Assembly: GCA_035279905.1 (NCBI GenBank)
Contig: DATEGZ010000113.1
Span: forward strand, 1-64,000
Direction: 5' to 3'
Length of the DNA: 64,000 bases
Origin: DATEGZ01 sp035279905
Lineage (GTDB): Bacteria > Acidobacteriota > Vicinamibacteria > Vicinamibacterales > SCN-69-37
Shown here in pieces: positions 54,647 through 61,143 of the stretch. The notes beneath the pieces were generated by a model. That model saw only the letters and a program-made list of their open reading frames with translations, was not told where the DNA came from and did no database searches. Position numbers and translations under genes: made by a program. Position 1 is the first letter of the stretch; each line of letters starts with the position of its first letter.

Positions 54647-54742
54647 GCGGGATCTTGGCCCGCCGCACTAAACCAGCCGAACCGGCAGGGCTAGAGCGAG
54701 CCGGTGGTTAAGGGTTGTTTACCCGGCCAGGCGCGAATCCCG

Positions 54743-54969
54743 TCACTTTCCGCCGAGGGCTTTCTCGAGGCCGTCAATCACGTCCACGACTGGCAGTCGT
54801 GCCGGCCGTCGGCGTGAGAAGCGCTTTGAGCGTCGGGGCTTCCACGGCAAGACTCGGTGCGGCACAGACCGGGCATCGCCGGCGAGCGTCATTGGCCAGT
54901 TCAGGGCAGCAGCACTCCGACATCACCGAGGTATGGCTCCTGAAGTGGGGTACGGAGTCAAGTGTGCCC
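54743..54969 (-). pseudogene. Internally deleted copy of the mercury-type operon
   Basis: The right part (to about 54797) repeats the promoter-proximal start of the CopZ-like gene at 57574, including ECCCPELANDARRRCPVCAAP. The left part (54743-54793) repeats the last codons of the thioredoxin-like gene at 55763 (VVDVIDGLEKALGGK). The two pieces are joined near 54790-54797 out of frame, so everything between (MerR, MerT and most of both end genes) is missing. It still carries the promoter. A short peptide could be made, but no function is expected. Confidence 0.75.
54931..54962 (-). promoter_or_regulatory. Second copy of the MerR-type promoter
   Basis: -35 TTGACT (54957-54962) and -10 CATACC (54931-54936) are separated by 20 bp with spacer CCGTACCCCACTTCAGGAGC. 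It nearly matches the promoter at 57581-57612, so it could still bind the MerR-type regulator as a decoy or drive the truncated gene. Confidence 0.6.
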
Positions 54970-54984
54970 ACATTGCGGCGCCGC

Positions 54985-55025
54985 GCCGCCGGCTTGCCGG
55001 ACGGGTTCGATTCCCGTGGGAACCA
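54985..55025 (+). other. tRNA 3'-end-like fragment (Leu type)
   Basis: CCGGCTTGCCGG resembles a long variable arm and ACGGGTTCGATTCCCGT is a perfect T-arm. The acceptor part GGGAACCA does not fit a normal 7-base stem plus discriminator, and no 5' half is present. It lies between the CDF gene end and the duplicated promoter, possibly an insertion scar. Confidence 0.3.
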
Positions 55026-55026
55026 G

Positions 55027-55674
55027 CTACAGATAGCCCGGCTCGTCGCAACAAGCGCGGCTGCGCAGCCCGGCGATGCCCTCGTTGGCGATGATTGGCG
55101 CCATGATGAGCGCCGCGATCGGATCGGCCCACCACCATCCCCACACCAGATTCAAGAGCAGTCCGGCCAGAAGGATGGCCGAGAGGTAGGCGCAGAAATC
55201 TGCTTGCCGCGCGTCCGCCTGCATCGCCGAGCTTCTGAGCGCCGCACCGACACGGCGCTTCGCGCGCGAGAGGAGGGGCATCACGACAAGCGCCGCACAG
55301 GCTAGGACAATTCCCGCGGCGCTGTGCTCAGGCGCCGCGCCTGTCCACAGATCGTGAATCGCTGCGTACGCGACATAGCCGGACAGGCCGAGAAAGCACA
55401 GCCCGACAATTCGAAGAGCGACGACGTCGCGCCGCTCGCGGTGGCACGCGTCCCCATCGACGGACATGCGCCACAGGAGCGTGCCGCCTGAGGCGACCTC
55501 AATGAAACTGTCGACGCCGAAACCCACCAAAGAGATGCTGCCCGCCGCCAATCCGGCGACAATGCCGACCAGACCCTCCGCACCGTTCCACGCGAGTGTG
55601 AAGTATTCGAGCCGCCGCCCGCGAGCGAGTAGACGCTGGCGTTCCTCGGGTGTCGAATACTGAGACTGCACCAC
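55027..55674 (-). CDS. CDF-like cation transporter
   Basis: A 215-residue membrane protein with about six hydrophobic helices. SLVGFGVDSFIEVASGG carries the Asp of the CDF metal site and QADARQADFCAYLSA gives the second set. The usual C-terminal cytosolic domain is absent; the protein ends RSRACCDEPGYL with a Cys pair. It would export Zn, Cd or a similar divalent ion. It lies between the two copies of the mercury-type operon. Confidence 0.85.
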   Translation of the reverse strand: MVQSQYSTPEERQRLLARGRRLEYFTLAWNGAEGLVGIVAGLAAGSISLVGFGVDSFIEVASGGTLLWRMSVDGDACHRERRDVVALRIVGLCFLGLSGYVAYAAIHDLWTGAAPEHSAAGIVLACAALVVMPLLSRAKRRVGAALRSSAMQADARQADFCAYLSAILLAGLLLNLVWGWWWADPIAALIMAPIIANEGIAGLRSRACCDEPGYL

Positions 55675-55762
55675 GTCGCGATCATCTTCCCACGTGTGAG
55701 TAGTGTCTCAGTCTAAATCGTCGTATGACGACTCCTACGACAGCCGCCGCAACTGAATCTCG

Positions 55763-56341
55763 TCACTTTCCGCCGAGCGCTTTCTCGAGGCCGCCAATCA
55801 CGTCCACGACGGGACCATTGAAGAAGGTGGCGATGGGCATCTGCTCATTCCATCGCGCTCCTGGAGGATAGATCGCCATGAGATCCCAGAGGACCCCGTC
55901 CCTCGAACAGCAGTCCTGTTCTGGCTGGGGAGCACGCGCATCAAGCGTCATGCGCTTCGCGAGCTCGTGGTCGGGGTCGTAGTACTGAAACACGCGCACG
56001 TCCGAAAGCCGCGACAACGTGCGCGTGGTGGGCGCACTCATGTCGGTCGCTAGCATCGGTTCCCAAACGGCGAACACGGTCACCTGCGCGCTTGGAAACC
56101 TTCGTAGAACGGCGTCGACTGCGGAAGACCCCCGCAGACAGGTTCCTCACGTCGGCGACAACAAGAGGATGGCCCGCGTCCCAGCCGACGACTCGTTGAA
56201 CTTCTGGCGGATCTCGTCGATCGTCCGATCACCGAACACCACCATCGACGTCTGACCCGGCGGCGCCTTTCCCGGACCGCAGCCGAGGACGGACAGTCCC
56301 AGCAAGAGACCAGCCACGAGGGGCATGCGGGCGACGCTCAC
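55763..56341 (-). CDS. Thioredoxin-like lipoprotein, candidate selenoprotein (Sec65, UxxC)
   Basis: Two frames separated by one in-frame TGA (56147-56149) join into a 192-residue protein. The GTG start overlaps the MerT-like stop. Lipobox SVLGC21 marks a lipoprotein. Residues 58-64 (ILLLSPT) end a thioredoxin strand, followed by U65-G-T-C68, so the TGA is the first active-site residue of a CxxC-type motif. The rest (QVTVFAVWEPMLATDMSAP, then SDVRVFQYYD) matches the redox family with SPTCxxC, as I recall it. A SECIS-like hairpin follows the TGA. It probably reduces or shuttles a metal or disulfide in the periplasm as the last gene of the mercury-type operon. Confidence 0.85.
56119..56149 (-). 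promoter_or_regulatory. Candidate bacterial SECIS element in the thioredoxin-like gene
   Basis: After the TGA the message forms a 6-bp stem CTGCGG/CCGCAG (56132-56137 with 56119-56124) around a loop GGGTCTT (56125-56131). The loop starts 16 nt after the TGA and contains GGTCT, the same bases I recall in the apical loop of the E. coli fdhF SECIS. Confidence 0.75.
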
Positions 56342-56661
56342 GACAACCAATCCGTCAGCAAACCGGCGACGGTCTGCGGGAAGAGCCACACCGTTAAGAC
56401 GATGGCCGCTGAAATTGCCAGAATGGTCAGACTGAGCGTGCTCGTGCGGTGACAGACGCGGCGCGACCGCCAGATGAGCCCTGCACCGACCAGGAGCAGG
56501 ACACCGGCGCCGGGGAGCAGCCACTGTTGATAGCGACCGGCTGCCGCGAGCGCGCCGCCCAGTCCGAGCGCGGCGACGCCGCCCAAGGGCATGCAGCACG
56601 CCAATGTCGCGACGGCACTGATGGCGGCCGCGACGGGCGTCACCCGCTCGGTCACTCTCAC
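56338..56661 (-). CDS. MerT/MerC-like small transporter
   Basis: A 107-residue protein with about three hydrophobic segments. The first holds ATLACCMPLGG with vicinal Cys22-Cys23, as in mercuric ion transporters. One more Cys follows the second segment (RRVCHRT). The GTG start overlaps the MerR-like stop and its own stop overlaps the next GTG. It would import Hg(II) or a related soft ion. The exact Mer subfamily is uncertain. Confidence 0.75.
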   Translation of the reverse strand: MRVTERVTPVAAAISAVATLACCMPLGGVAALGLGGALAAAGRYQQWLLPGAGVLLLVGAGLIWRSRRVCHRTSTLSLTILAISAAIVLTVWLFPQTVAGLLTDWLS

Positions 56662-57107
56662 GACCACGCCTCGTTTCCGCTCGGCGCGCCTCGTTCGATC
56701 GCGTCGAGCGTTGGACACGCCGCCTCGGCTCGCCGAGCCAATGCGCGATCGCAGGCTTCCAGGTGCTCGCGCAGCACCGTAGTAAACCCCTTCATCTCCT
56801 CGACCCGCTGCTCGAGATCTGCAATCCGTTCCGCCAGGAGCGCCCGAACCTTGCGACACGCCGAACCCGACGTGCTGCGGCGAGAGTCGAGGAGGATCTG
56901 AACGTCGCGGAGCTTGAGCCCGACCCCTTGCGCTTGCTTGATGAAGCGAACGCGGGCGATGGTCTCGCTGGTGTACCGTCGCGCGCCATGGGTTGAGCGG
57001 GTCGGTCGCGGGAGCAACCCTTCGCGCTCGTAGAAACGCAGGGCCTCGACGGACACGCCGCTCGCCGTCGCCACTTCACCGATGCGATAGCTCGTTCGCG
57101 TTCTCAC
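56658..57107 (-). CDS. merR: MerR-family metal-responsive regulator
   Basis: A 149-residue protein. The GTG at 57107 overlaps the CopZ-like stop. Residues 6-75 are the MerR helix-turn-helix (YRIGEVATASGVSVEALRFY), followed by a dimer helix. Cys84, Cys119 and Cys131 correspond in spacing (84 to 119 equals 35) to Cys82, 117 and 126 of classical Hg-sensing MerR; the last gap is 12 instead of 9. It probably activates the promoter at 57581-57612 on Hg(II) or a similar ion. Confidence 0.88.
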   Translation of the reverse strand: MRTRTSYRIGEVATASGVSVEALRFYEREGLLPRPTRSTHGARRYTSETIARVRFIKQAQGVGLKLRDVQILLDSRRSTSGSACRKVRALLAERIADLEQRVEEMKGFTTVLREHLEACDRALARRAEAACPTLDAIERGAPSGNEAWS

Positions 57108-57574
57108 GATACCGCTCCTGCCGACGCCTTCAGCCGCTTCGTCGCGCTGACCAGGTCCGCGAGGCAACAGGCGCCTCGAGGATTTCTGATTTCACATGCA
57201 CAGCGGCGTGCCGCGACATGCTGACGAACGCGCTCGACCGCGAGCGTCTTGCCCTGTGTCTCCAGCTCACCCTGCATGTCCGCTTCGTTCTCGCCAAAGC
57301 AATAGCAGAGCGTGCGCGAACCGGCCGGCTGCTTCTGCCAGACCGCAACGCGAAGGTCGGCCGTTCGAAAGATCTCACCGCTTTGCGCGAAGTACACGGT
57401 GTCGCAAGACGGTGCGGCGCAAAAGTAGAACGCGACATGGGTCAGTCGTGCCATGGCCGTCGGGGCGAGCAGCGCTTTAAGGGTGAGGGCCTCCACCGCA
57501 AGACCCGGTGCGGCACAGACCGGGCATTGCCGGCGAGCCTCAATGGCCGGTTCAGGGCAGCAGCAGTCCGTCAT
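57104..57574 (-). CDS. CopZ-like [2Fe-2S]/zinc protein
   Basis: A 156-residue protein, with ATG at 57574 or GTG at 57577. Cys-rich motifs DCCCPE, CPVC, YFCAAPSC, LCYCFG and CACEIRNPRGACCL match the N-terminal domain of Archaeoglobus-type CopZ proteins, which bind zinc and an iron-sulfur cluster. The C-terminal copper-binding HMA domain of true CopZ is absent. It is the first gene of a MerR-MerT-thioredoxin operon, so it may pass or reduce Hg or Cu in the cytosol. Confidence 0.85.
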   Translation of the reverse strand: MTDCCCPEPAIEARRQCPVCAAPGLAVEALTLKALLAPTAMARLTHVAFYFCAAPSCDTVYFAQSGEIFRTADLRVAVWQKQPAGSRTLCYCFGENEADMQGELETQGKTLAVERVRQHVAARRCACEIRNPRGACCLADLVSATKRLKASAGAVS

Positions 57575-57580
57575 CACCGA

Positions 57581-57612
57581 AGTATCGCCCCTGAAGTGGG
57601 GTACGGAGTCAA
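57581..57612 (-). promoter_or_regulatory. MerR-type promoter of the mercury-type operon
   Basis: -35 TTGACT (57607-57612) and -10 GATACT (57581-57586) are 20 bp apart, the overlong spacing typical of promoters that MerR proteins remodel. The spacer CCGTACCCCACTTCAGGGGC contains CCCC/GGGG arms that can form a dyad. The ATG at 57574 begins six bases after the -10, implying a leaderless transcript. Confidence 0.75.
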
Positions 57613-57739
57613 GTGTGTACGAGTCTGCGTAGTGGGTCCCTTTGCATAACGGGAAGTCTCGGATCTGGTGGATCTGCTGATCGAAGCAGAATCTAAAAAA
57701 GGCCGCGTAACTAGATTGTCCGGCGTCGGCTGCTTTGAT

Positions 57740-57943
57740 TCAGGTTTGGTCATGGCCGGCGACGACGAACTCCAGTTTTCCGGGGAAGCGGGCATCGTTC
57801 TTTTGCTGACACTGCGGGCACTTCCACGTGGAGGGATCTTCGATGCTTAACTTGCCGCGCCACTCCACGACGTACAGGGTGACCGGCGTGTGGCAATGCA
57901 CGCAATGGATTTCGAGGGCGATGACATCCCGCTCATGCGACAT
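57740..57943 (-). CDS. Small zinc-ribbon protein
   Basis: A 67-residue protein with two Cys pairs (CVHC and CPQC) that form a zinc ribbon. It is paralogous to the neighbouring 57978 gene (shared CP.C..KN and a GH near the end). Small proteins of this kind are abundant in some soil bacteria, from memory. The function is unknown. About 130 bases between it and the mercury promoter hold no gene. Confidence 0.65.
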   Translation of the reverse strand: MSHERDVIALEIHCVHCHTPVTLYVVEWRGKLSIEDPSTWKCPQCQQKNDARFPGKLEFVVAGHDQT

Positions 57944-57963
57944 GTTCGCGGGATTCTAGCCGA

Positions 57964-57983
57964 TACTGATCTTTCGATCAGTA
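57964..57983. repeat. Perfect inverted repeat at a gene end
   Basis: TACTGATC-TTTC-GATCAGTA forms an 8-bp stem with a 4-base loop. It spans the stop codon of the 57978 gene and lies just upstream of the 57740 gene. No U tract follows, so it is more likely an mRNA-stabilising or regulatory hairpin than a terminator. Confidence 0.6.
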
Positions 57984-58205
57984 CGATCGACCGGACTCGT
58001 GACCTTCGGTCACGTAGACCACCAGACTCGTAAACCCGCCTTCGTTCTTGGCTCGGCATTCCGGACAGGTCCAGACCTGCCGAATGACCGTCACGCGGGG
58101 TTTATCCAGCCGCCGCTTGTCGAGTGCAGATTCCGTGGAGAGCCACACGGTCACTTCCCTGTGGCAGTTCCAACAGTTGACCGGCAGAGGGCGCGGCGCG
58201 CTCAT
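57978..58205 (-). CDS. Small zinc-ribbon protein, paralogue of 57740
   Basis: A 75-residue protein from the ATG at 58205; an in-frame upstream ATG at 58241 would add 12 residues. Cys pairs CWNC and CPEC form a zinc ribbon. It ends in a conserved strand VVYVTEGHESG. It is in tandem with its paralogue, suggesting a local duplication. The role is unknown. Confidence 0.6.
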   Translation of the reverse strand: MSAPRPLPVNCWNCHREVTVWLSTESALDKRRLDKPRVTVIRQVWTCPECRAKNEGGFTSLVVYVTEGHESGRSY

Positions 58206-58400
58206 TCGGAAAATGAAGAGCCAGATTTTACGCTTATGCACCAGGCCGCAGCAAAGTAGCCACTACCCAACGTCGTGGCCGCACCAGCGGGTTGCCCGAC
58301 GCCTGGGACAGTTCCGCATGGGTCGCGAAGCGGAGGGCGCTGACGCTGCAACGGCGGGCTCAGTTTTACCCCGCCTTTTTACCCCGCCATCGAAAAAGTG

Positions 58401-58474
58401 TGGAGCGGGCTACGGGAATCGAACCCGTCTAGCTGGCTTGGGAAGCCAGAGCATTACCACTATGCTAAGCCCGC
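58401..58474 (-). tRNA. tRNA-Gly (anticodon CCC)
   Basis: A full cloverleaf: acceptor GCGGGCT/AGCCCGC, anticodon stem CTGGC/GCCAG with loop TTCCCAA, T-arm ACGGG-TTCGATT-CCCGT, discriminator T and encoded CCA. The D-arm AGCATAGTGGTAATGCT is normal. Its 3' end faces the metal-resistance region, as at many island borders. The 195 bases between it and the zinc-ribbon gene hold nothing recognisable. Confidence 0.97.
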
Positions 58475-58502
58475 ACTCGCCGACGGGTGATCATAGCGCG
58501 AT

Positions 58503-58545
58503 GGGCCAATAGCCCGATAGCCCAATGGCCCGTTAGCCCGATACG
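58503..58545. repeat. Short degenerate tandem repeat
   Basis: About five imperfect 8-9 base units of the type AGCCCGAT/AGCCCAAT/GGCCCGTT between the tRNA and the phosphomannomutase stop. It is probably an intergenic repeat with no protein product. Confidence 0.55.
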
Positions 58546-58550
58546 CGCGG

Positions 58551-59906
58551 CTAGGTTCTAATCACCCGCAGCACTTCATCCCTTCGCTGCGCCATCATCT
58601 GCGGCGTCTTCGCCTCGAGGTTCAGCCGCAGCATCGGCTCCGTGTTCGACGCGCGCACGTTGAAGTGCCAGTCCTCGAACTCGGCCGAAAACCCGTCGAG
58701 CATGTAGGTGTGGGCGTCGTGGTACTTCAGCTGCAGGTCCTTGAGCCGGGCCTGCACGGTGGCCATGTCGCTCACCTTGGTGTTGATCTCGCCCGAGATG
58801 AAGTATTTCTCGCGGAACGGCGCGAGCAGCTCGGCGAGCGTCATCCGCTTCCTGGACATCAGGTCCAGGATGAGCAGCGCGGGGATGAAACCGTTGTCGG
58901 CGTAGTAGAAATCGCGGAAGTAGTAGTGCCCCGTGACTTCGCCGCCGAACACCGCGTCTTCCTCGCGCATCCGGCGCTTGATGAACGCGTGGCCGACGCG
59001 GTTCATCAGCGCCGTGCCACCCGATTCGGCCACCGTGTCCTTCACGGCGTAGCTCGCGCGCAGGTCGTACACAATCTTCGCGCCCGGCGAGCGCAGCAGG
59101 AACGCGTGCGCCAGCAGCGCCGTGATGAAATCGCCCGAGATGAACTCGCCCGTGCCGTCGATGAAGAAGCACCGGTCGGCGTCTCCGTCCCAGGCGATGC
59201 CCACATCGGCCTTCATCGCTTTCACGCGCTCGACGATGTCGCGGCGGTTCTCTTCGATGAGCGGGTTGGCCTCGTGGTTGGGAAACCGGCCGTCAATCTC
59301 GAAGCACAACCGCGTCGTCTTGCACGCGAGCCGATCGAAGAGCCGGGGCGCGACGAGCCCACCCATGCCGCTGCCGGCATCGAGCACGACGTTGAACGGC
59401 GCGATCGAGGCGGGATCGACGAACGACAACACTTTCTTCACGTACTCGTCGAGCAGGCTGCGTGATTCGAGGCCGCCCGGCCCTCGGGTGGGCGCCGGGA
59501 TGGTCCCGGCCGTGACCATCTCGGCGATCTCGCCGATGCCCGCGTCGCCCGAGAGCGGGAAGGCCTCGCGCCGGACCATCTTTACGCCGTTGTAGTCCTT
59601 CGGGTTGTGCGACGCGGTGATCTGCGCGCCGCCCTCGAGTCCGTCGTGCACGACGCCGAAGTAGAGCATGTCGGTCGCGCACATGCCGTAGTCCACGACG
59701 TCCGCGCCCTGCTCGCGCGCGCCGGCGATGAATGCCGCGGCGAGCGACGGCGACGACACGCGCATGTCGCGCGACACGGCGATCTTCCTGGCGTCGAGAT
59801 ACGCGACGAACGCGCGGCCGATGTCGTGCGCGATCTGTTCGTTGAGCTCCGTGGGATAGATGCCGCGGACGTCGTAGGCTTTGAAGATCTCTTTTGAAAT
59901 GCCCAT
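58551..59906 (-). CDS. manB: Phosphomannomutase/phosphoglucomutase
   Basis: A 451-residue enzyme that interconverts hexose 6- and 1-phosphates. It has the phosphoserine loop TASHNPKDYNGVK, the metal-binding loop WDGDADRCFFID, the sugar-binding GGEVTGHYYFRDF and the C-terminal RASNTEPMLRLNLEA. Length is typical. It is followed in the genome by the nucleotidyltransferase gene on the same strand, giving a mannose-1-phosphate to GDP-mannose route. Confidence 0.94.
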   Translation of the reverse strand: MGISKEIFKAYDVRGIYPTELNEQIAHDIGRAFVAYLDARKIAVSRDMRVSSPSLAAAFIAGAREQGADVVDYGMCATDMLYFGVVHDGLEGGAQITASHNPKDYNGVKMVRREAFPLSGDAGIGEIAEMVTAGTIPAPTRGPGGLESRSLLDEYVKKVLSFVDPASIAPFNVVLDAGSGMGGLVAPRLFDRLACKTTRLCFEIDGRFPNHEANPLIEENRRDIVERVKAMKADVGIAWDGDADRCFFIDGTGEFISGDFITALLAHAFLLRSPGAKIVYDLRASYAVKDTVAESGGTALMNRVGHAFIKRRMREEDAVFGGEVTGHYYFRDFYYADNGFIPALLILDLMSRKRMTLAELLAPFREKYFISGEINTKVSDMATVQARLKDLQLKYHDAHTYMLDGFSAEFEDWHFNVRASNTEPMLRLNLEAKTPQMMAQRRDEVLRVIRT

Positions 59907-59915
59907 CGCCTGACT

Positions 59916-60980
59916 CTATCGCGATCCGCTGTCCGAATAATCCGTCACTACGGACTTGTCGCCGAAGAGCGCGGCGCCGATGGTCACGCTCCGTCCGAAG
60001 TGGCAGTGCCGGCCGGCCATCGTGCCGGTCAGGCGGGCCTCCGTGTCGACCCACGTGTTCGGCCAGAGGATCGCGCCGTCGACAGACGCGTCTTCGGCGA
60101 TGTGGCAGTGGTGCCCGATCACGCTGTAAGGCCCGACGCGCGCGCCGCGCTTGATCGTCACGCCCGCGTCGATGAAGCACGGCCCCTCGACCGTCGCGCC
60201 CTCGTCGACGCGCACGTCCGGCGCCACGATCGCCTGGCCGAGGCGGCCGGCGAATGGGGTGGCGGAAAACCGGCCGTCCATGATGTCGCGGTGCGCCTGG
60301 CGGTACTTCTCCGGCGTGCCGATGTCGATCCAGTAGCCGCGGTCGATGTGCGCCACGAAGCGCGCGCGATCGGCAATCAGTGACGGGAAGTAGCCGCGCT
60401 CGATCGAGTAGTTCGTGTCCTTCGGCACCCGCTCGAGCGTGTCGGGCTCGAGCACGTAGATGCCGGCGTTGATTGTGTTGACGCGGATCTGGTCGGCGGA
60501 CGGCTTCTCGAGAAACGCGAGGATGTTGCCCTCGGGGTCGGTCTCGACCAGCCCGTACGCGGACGGGTTGTCCACGGGCGTCAGCACGATCGTGGCCTTG
60601 GCCTGCCGCTCGCGATGGAGCCGCAGCACCGCCGGCAGGTCCACCGCGGTCAGCACGTCGCCGTTGAAGACGACAATCGGCTCGCCGAGCCGGTCGCCGG
60701 CCGCAAACCGGATCGCGCCGCCGGTGCCGAGCGGCGTGGGCTCGACGACGTACCGGAGATGCACCCCGAGGTCCGACCCGTCGCCGAAGACCTCTTCGAT
60801 CCGCCGCGGCTGGTAGTTGAGGCTGAGGACGACTTCGTCGATTTCCGGCACCTGCCGAAGCAGCTCGATCTGGTACCGAAGGAACGGGCGGTCGAAAATC
60901 GGCACGATGGGCTTGGGCGTGTGCAGCGTGAGCGGCCGCAGCCGCGTCCCTTGGCCACCGGCCAGGAGTATGGCCTTCAT
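59916..60980 (-). CDS. Sugar-1-phosphate nucleotidyltransferase (GDP-mannose pyrophosphorylase-like)
   Basis: A 354-residue protein starting at the ATG of MKAILLAGGQGTRLRPLT. The nucleotidyl-transfer signature GGQGTRLRP and PKPIVPIFDRP are intact. After about residue 240 a left-handed beta-helix region follows (VDEGATVEGPCFIDAGVTIK). Fused to this hexapeptide domain, it resembles ManC-like or acidobacterial GlmU-style enzymes. The choice of sugar is suggested by the adjacent phosphomannomutase. Confidence 0.88.
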   Translation of the reverse strand: MKAILLAGGQGTRLRPLTLHTPKPIVPIFDRPFLRYQIELLRQVPEIDEVVLSLNYQPRRIEEVFGDGSDLGVHLRYVVEPTPLGTGGAIRFAAGDRLGEPIVVFNGDVLTAVDLPAVLRLHRERQAKATIVLTPVDNPSAYGLVETDPEGNILAFLEKPSADQIRVNTINAGIYVLEPDTLERVPKDTNYSIERGYFPSLIADRARFVAHIDRGYWIDIGTPEKYRQAHRDIMDGRFSATPFAGRLGQAIVAPDVRVDEGATVEGPCFIDAGVTIKRGARVGPYSVIGHHCHIAEDASVDGAILWPNTWVDTEARLTGTMAGRHCHFGRSVTIGAALFGDKSVVTDYSDSGSR

Positions 60981-61002
60981 ATCAACCGCACATGATAACA
61001 GG

Positions 61003-61124
61003 TACGACCGGTACGTCAGGTACTCGGAACCTGCATTCGCACCATCTTTTCCCCTTCGCGGGAAACCCAAATGAGAAGGTTGACGAGCGCCAGCTCGTTC
61101 CTCGTACCTGACGTACCTGTCGTA
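61003..61124. repeat. Long inverted repeat flanking an 80-bp spacer
   Basis: TACGACCGGTACGTCAGGTA at 61003-61022, one base longer in full, is repeated inverted at 61104-61124 with a single mismatch. The spacer contains a smaller inverted part GAGCGCCAGCTC. It resembles a REP/BIME-type mobile palindrome. It sits between the divergent nucleotidyltransferase and pgsA genes and ends at the pgsA -10 region (TACAAT). Confidence 0.75.
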
Positions 61125-61143
61125 CAATAATTAAGGGCTGTCC

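Noticed and set aside
54999..55018. Shared T-arm bases between the 55.0 kb fragment and tRNA-Gly as an attachment pair
   Set aside because: The 18-base match is in opposite orientation and T-arms are similar in many tRNAs, so it cannot be a direct att repeat.
57672..57690. TCTGCT...AGCAGA hairpin as a terminator of the zinc-ribbon genes
   Set aside because: No U-rich tract follows on either strand.
57740..57742. TGA at the end of the zinc-ribbon gene as another Sec codon
   Set aside because: The frame stays open behind it, but the paralogue ends at the same place, no conserved sequence follows and no hairpin fits.
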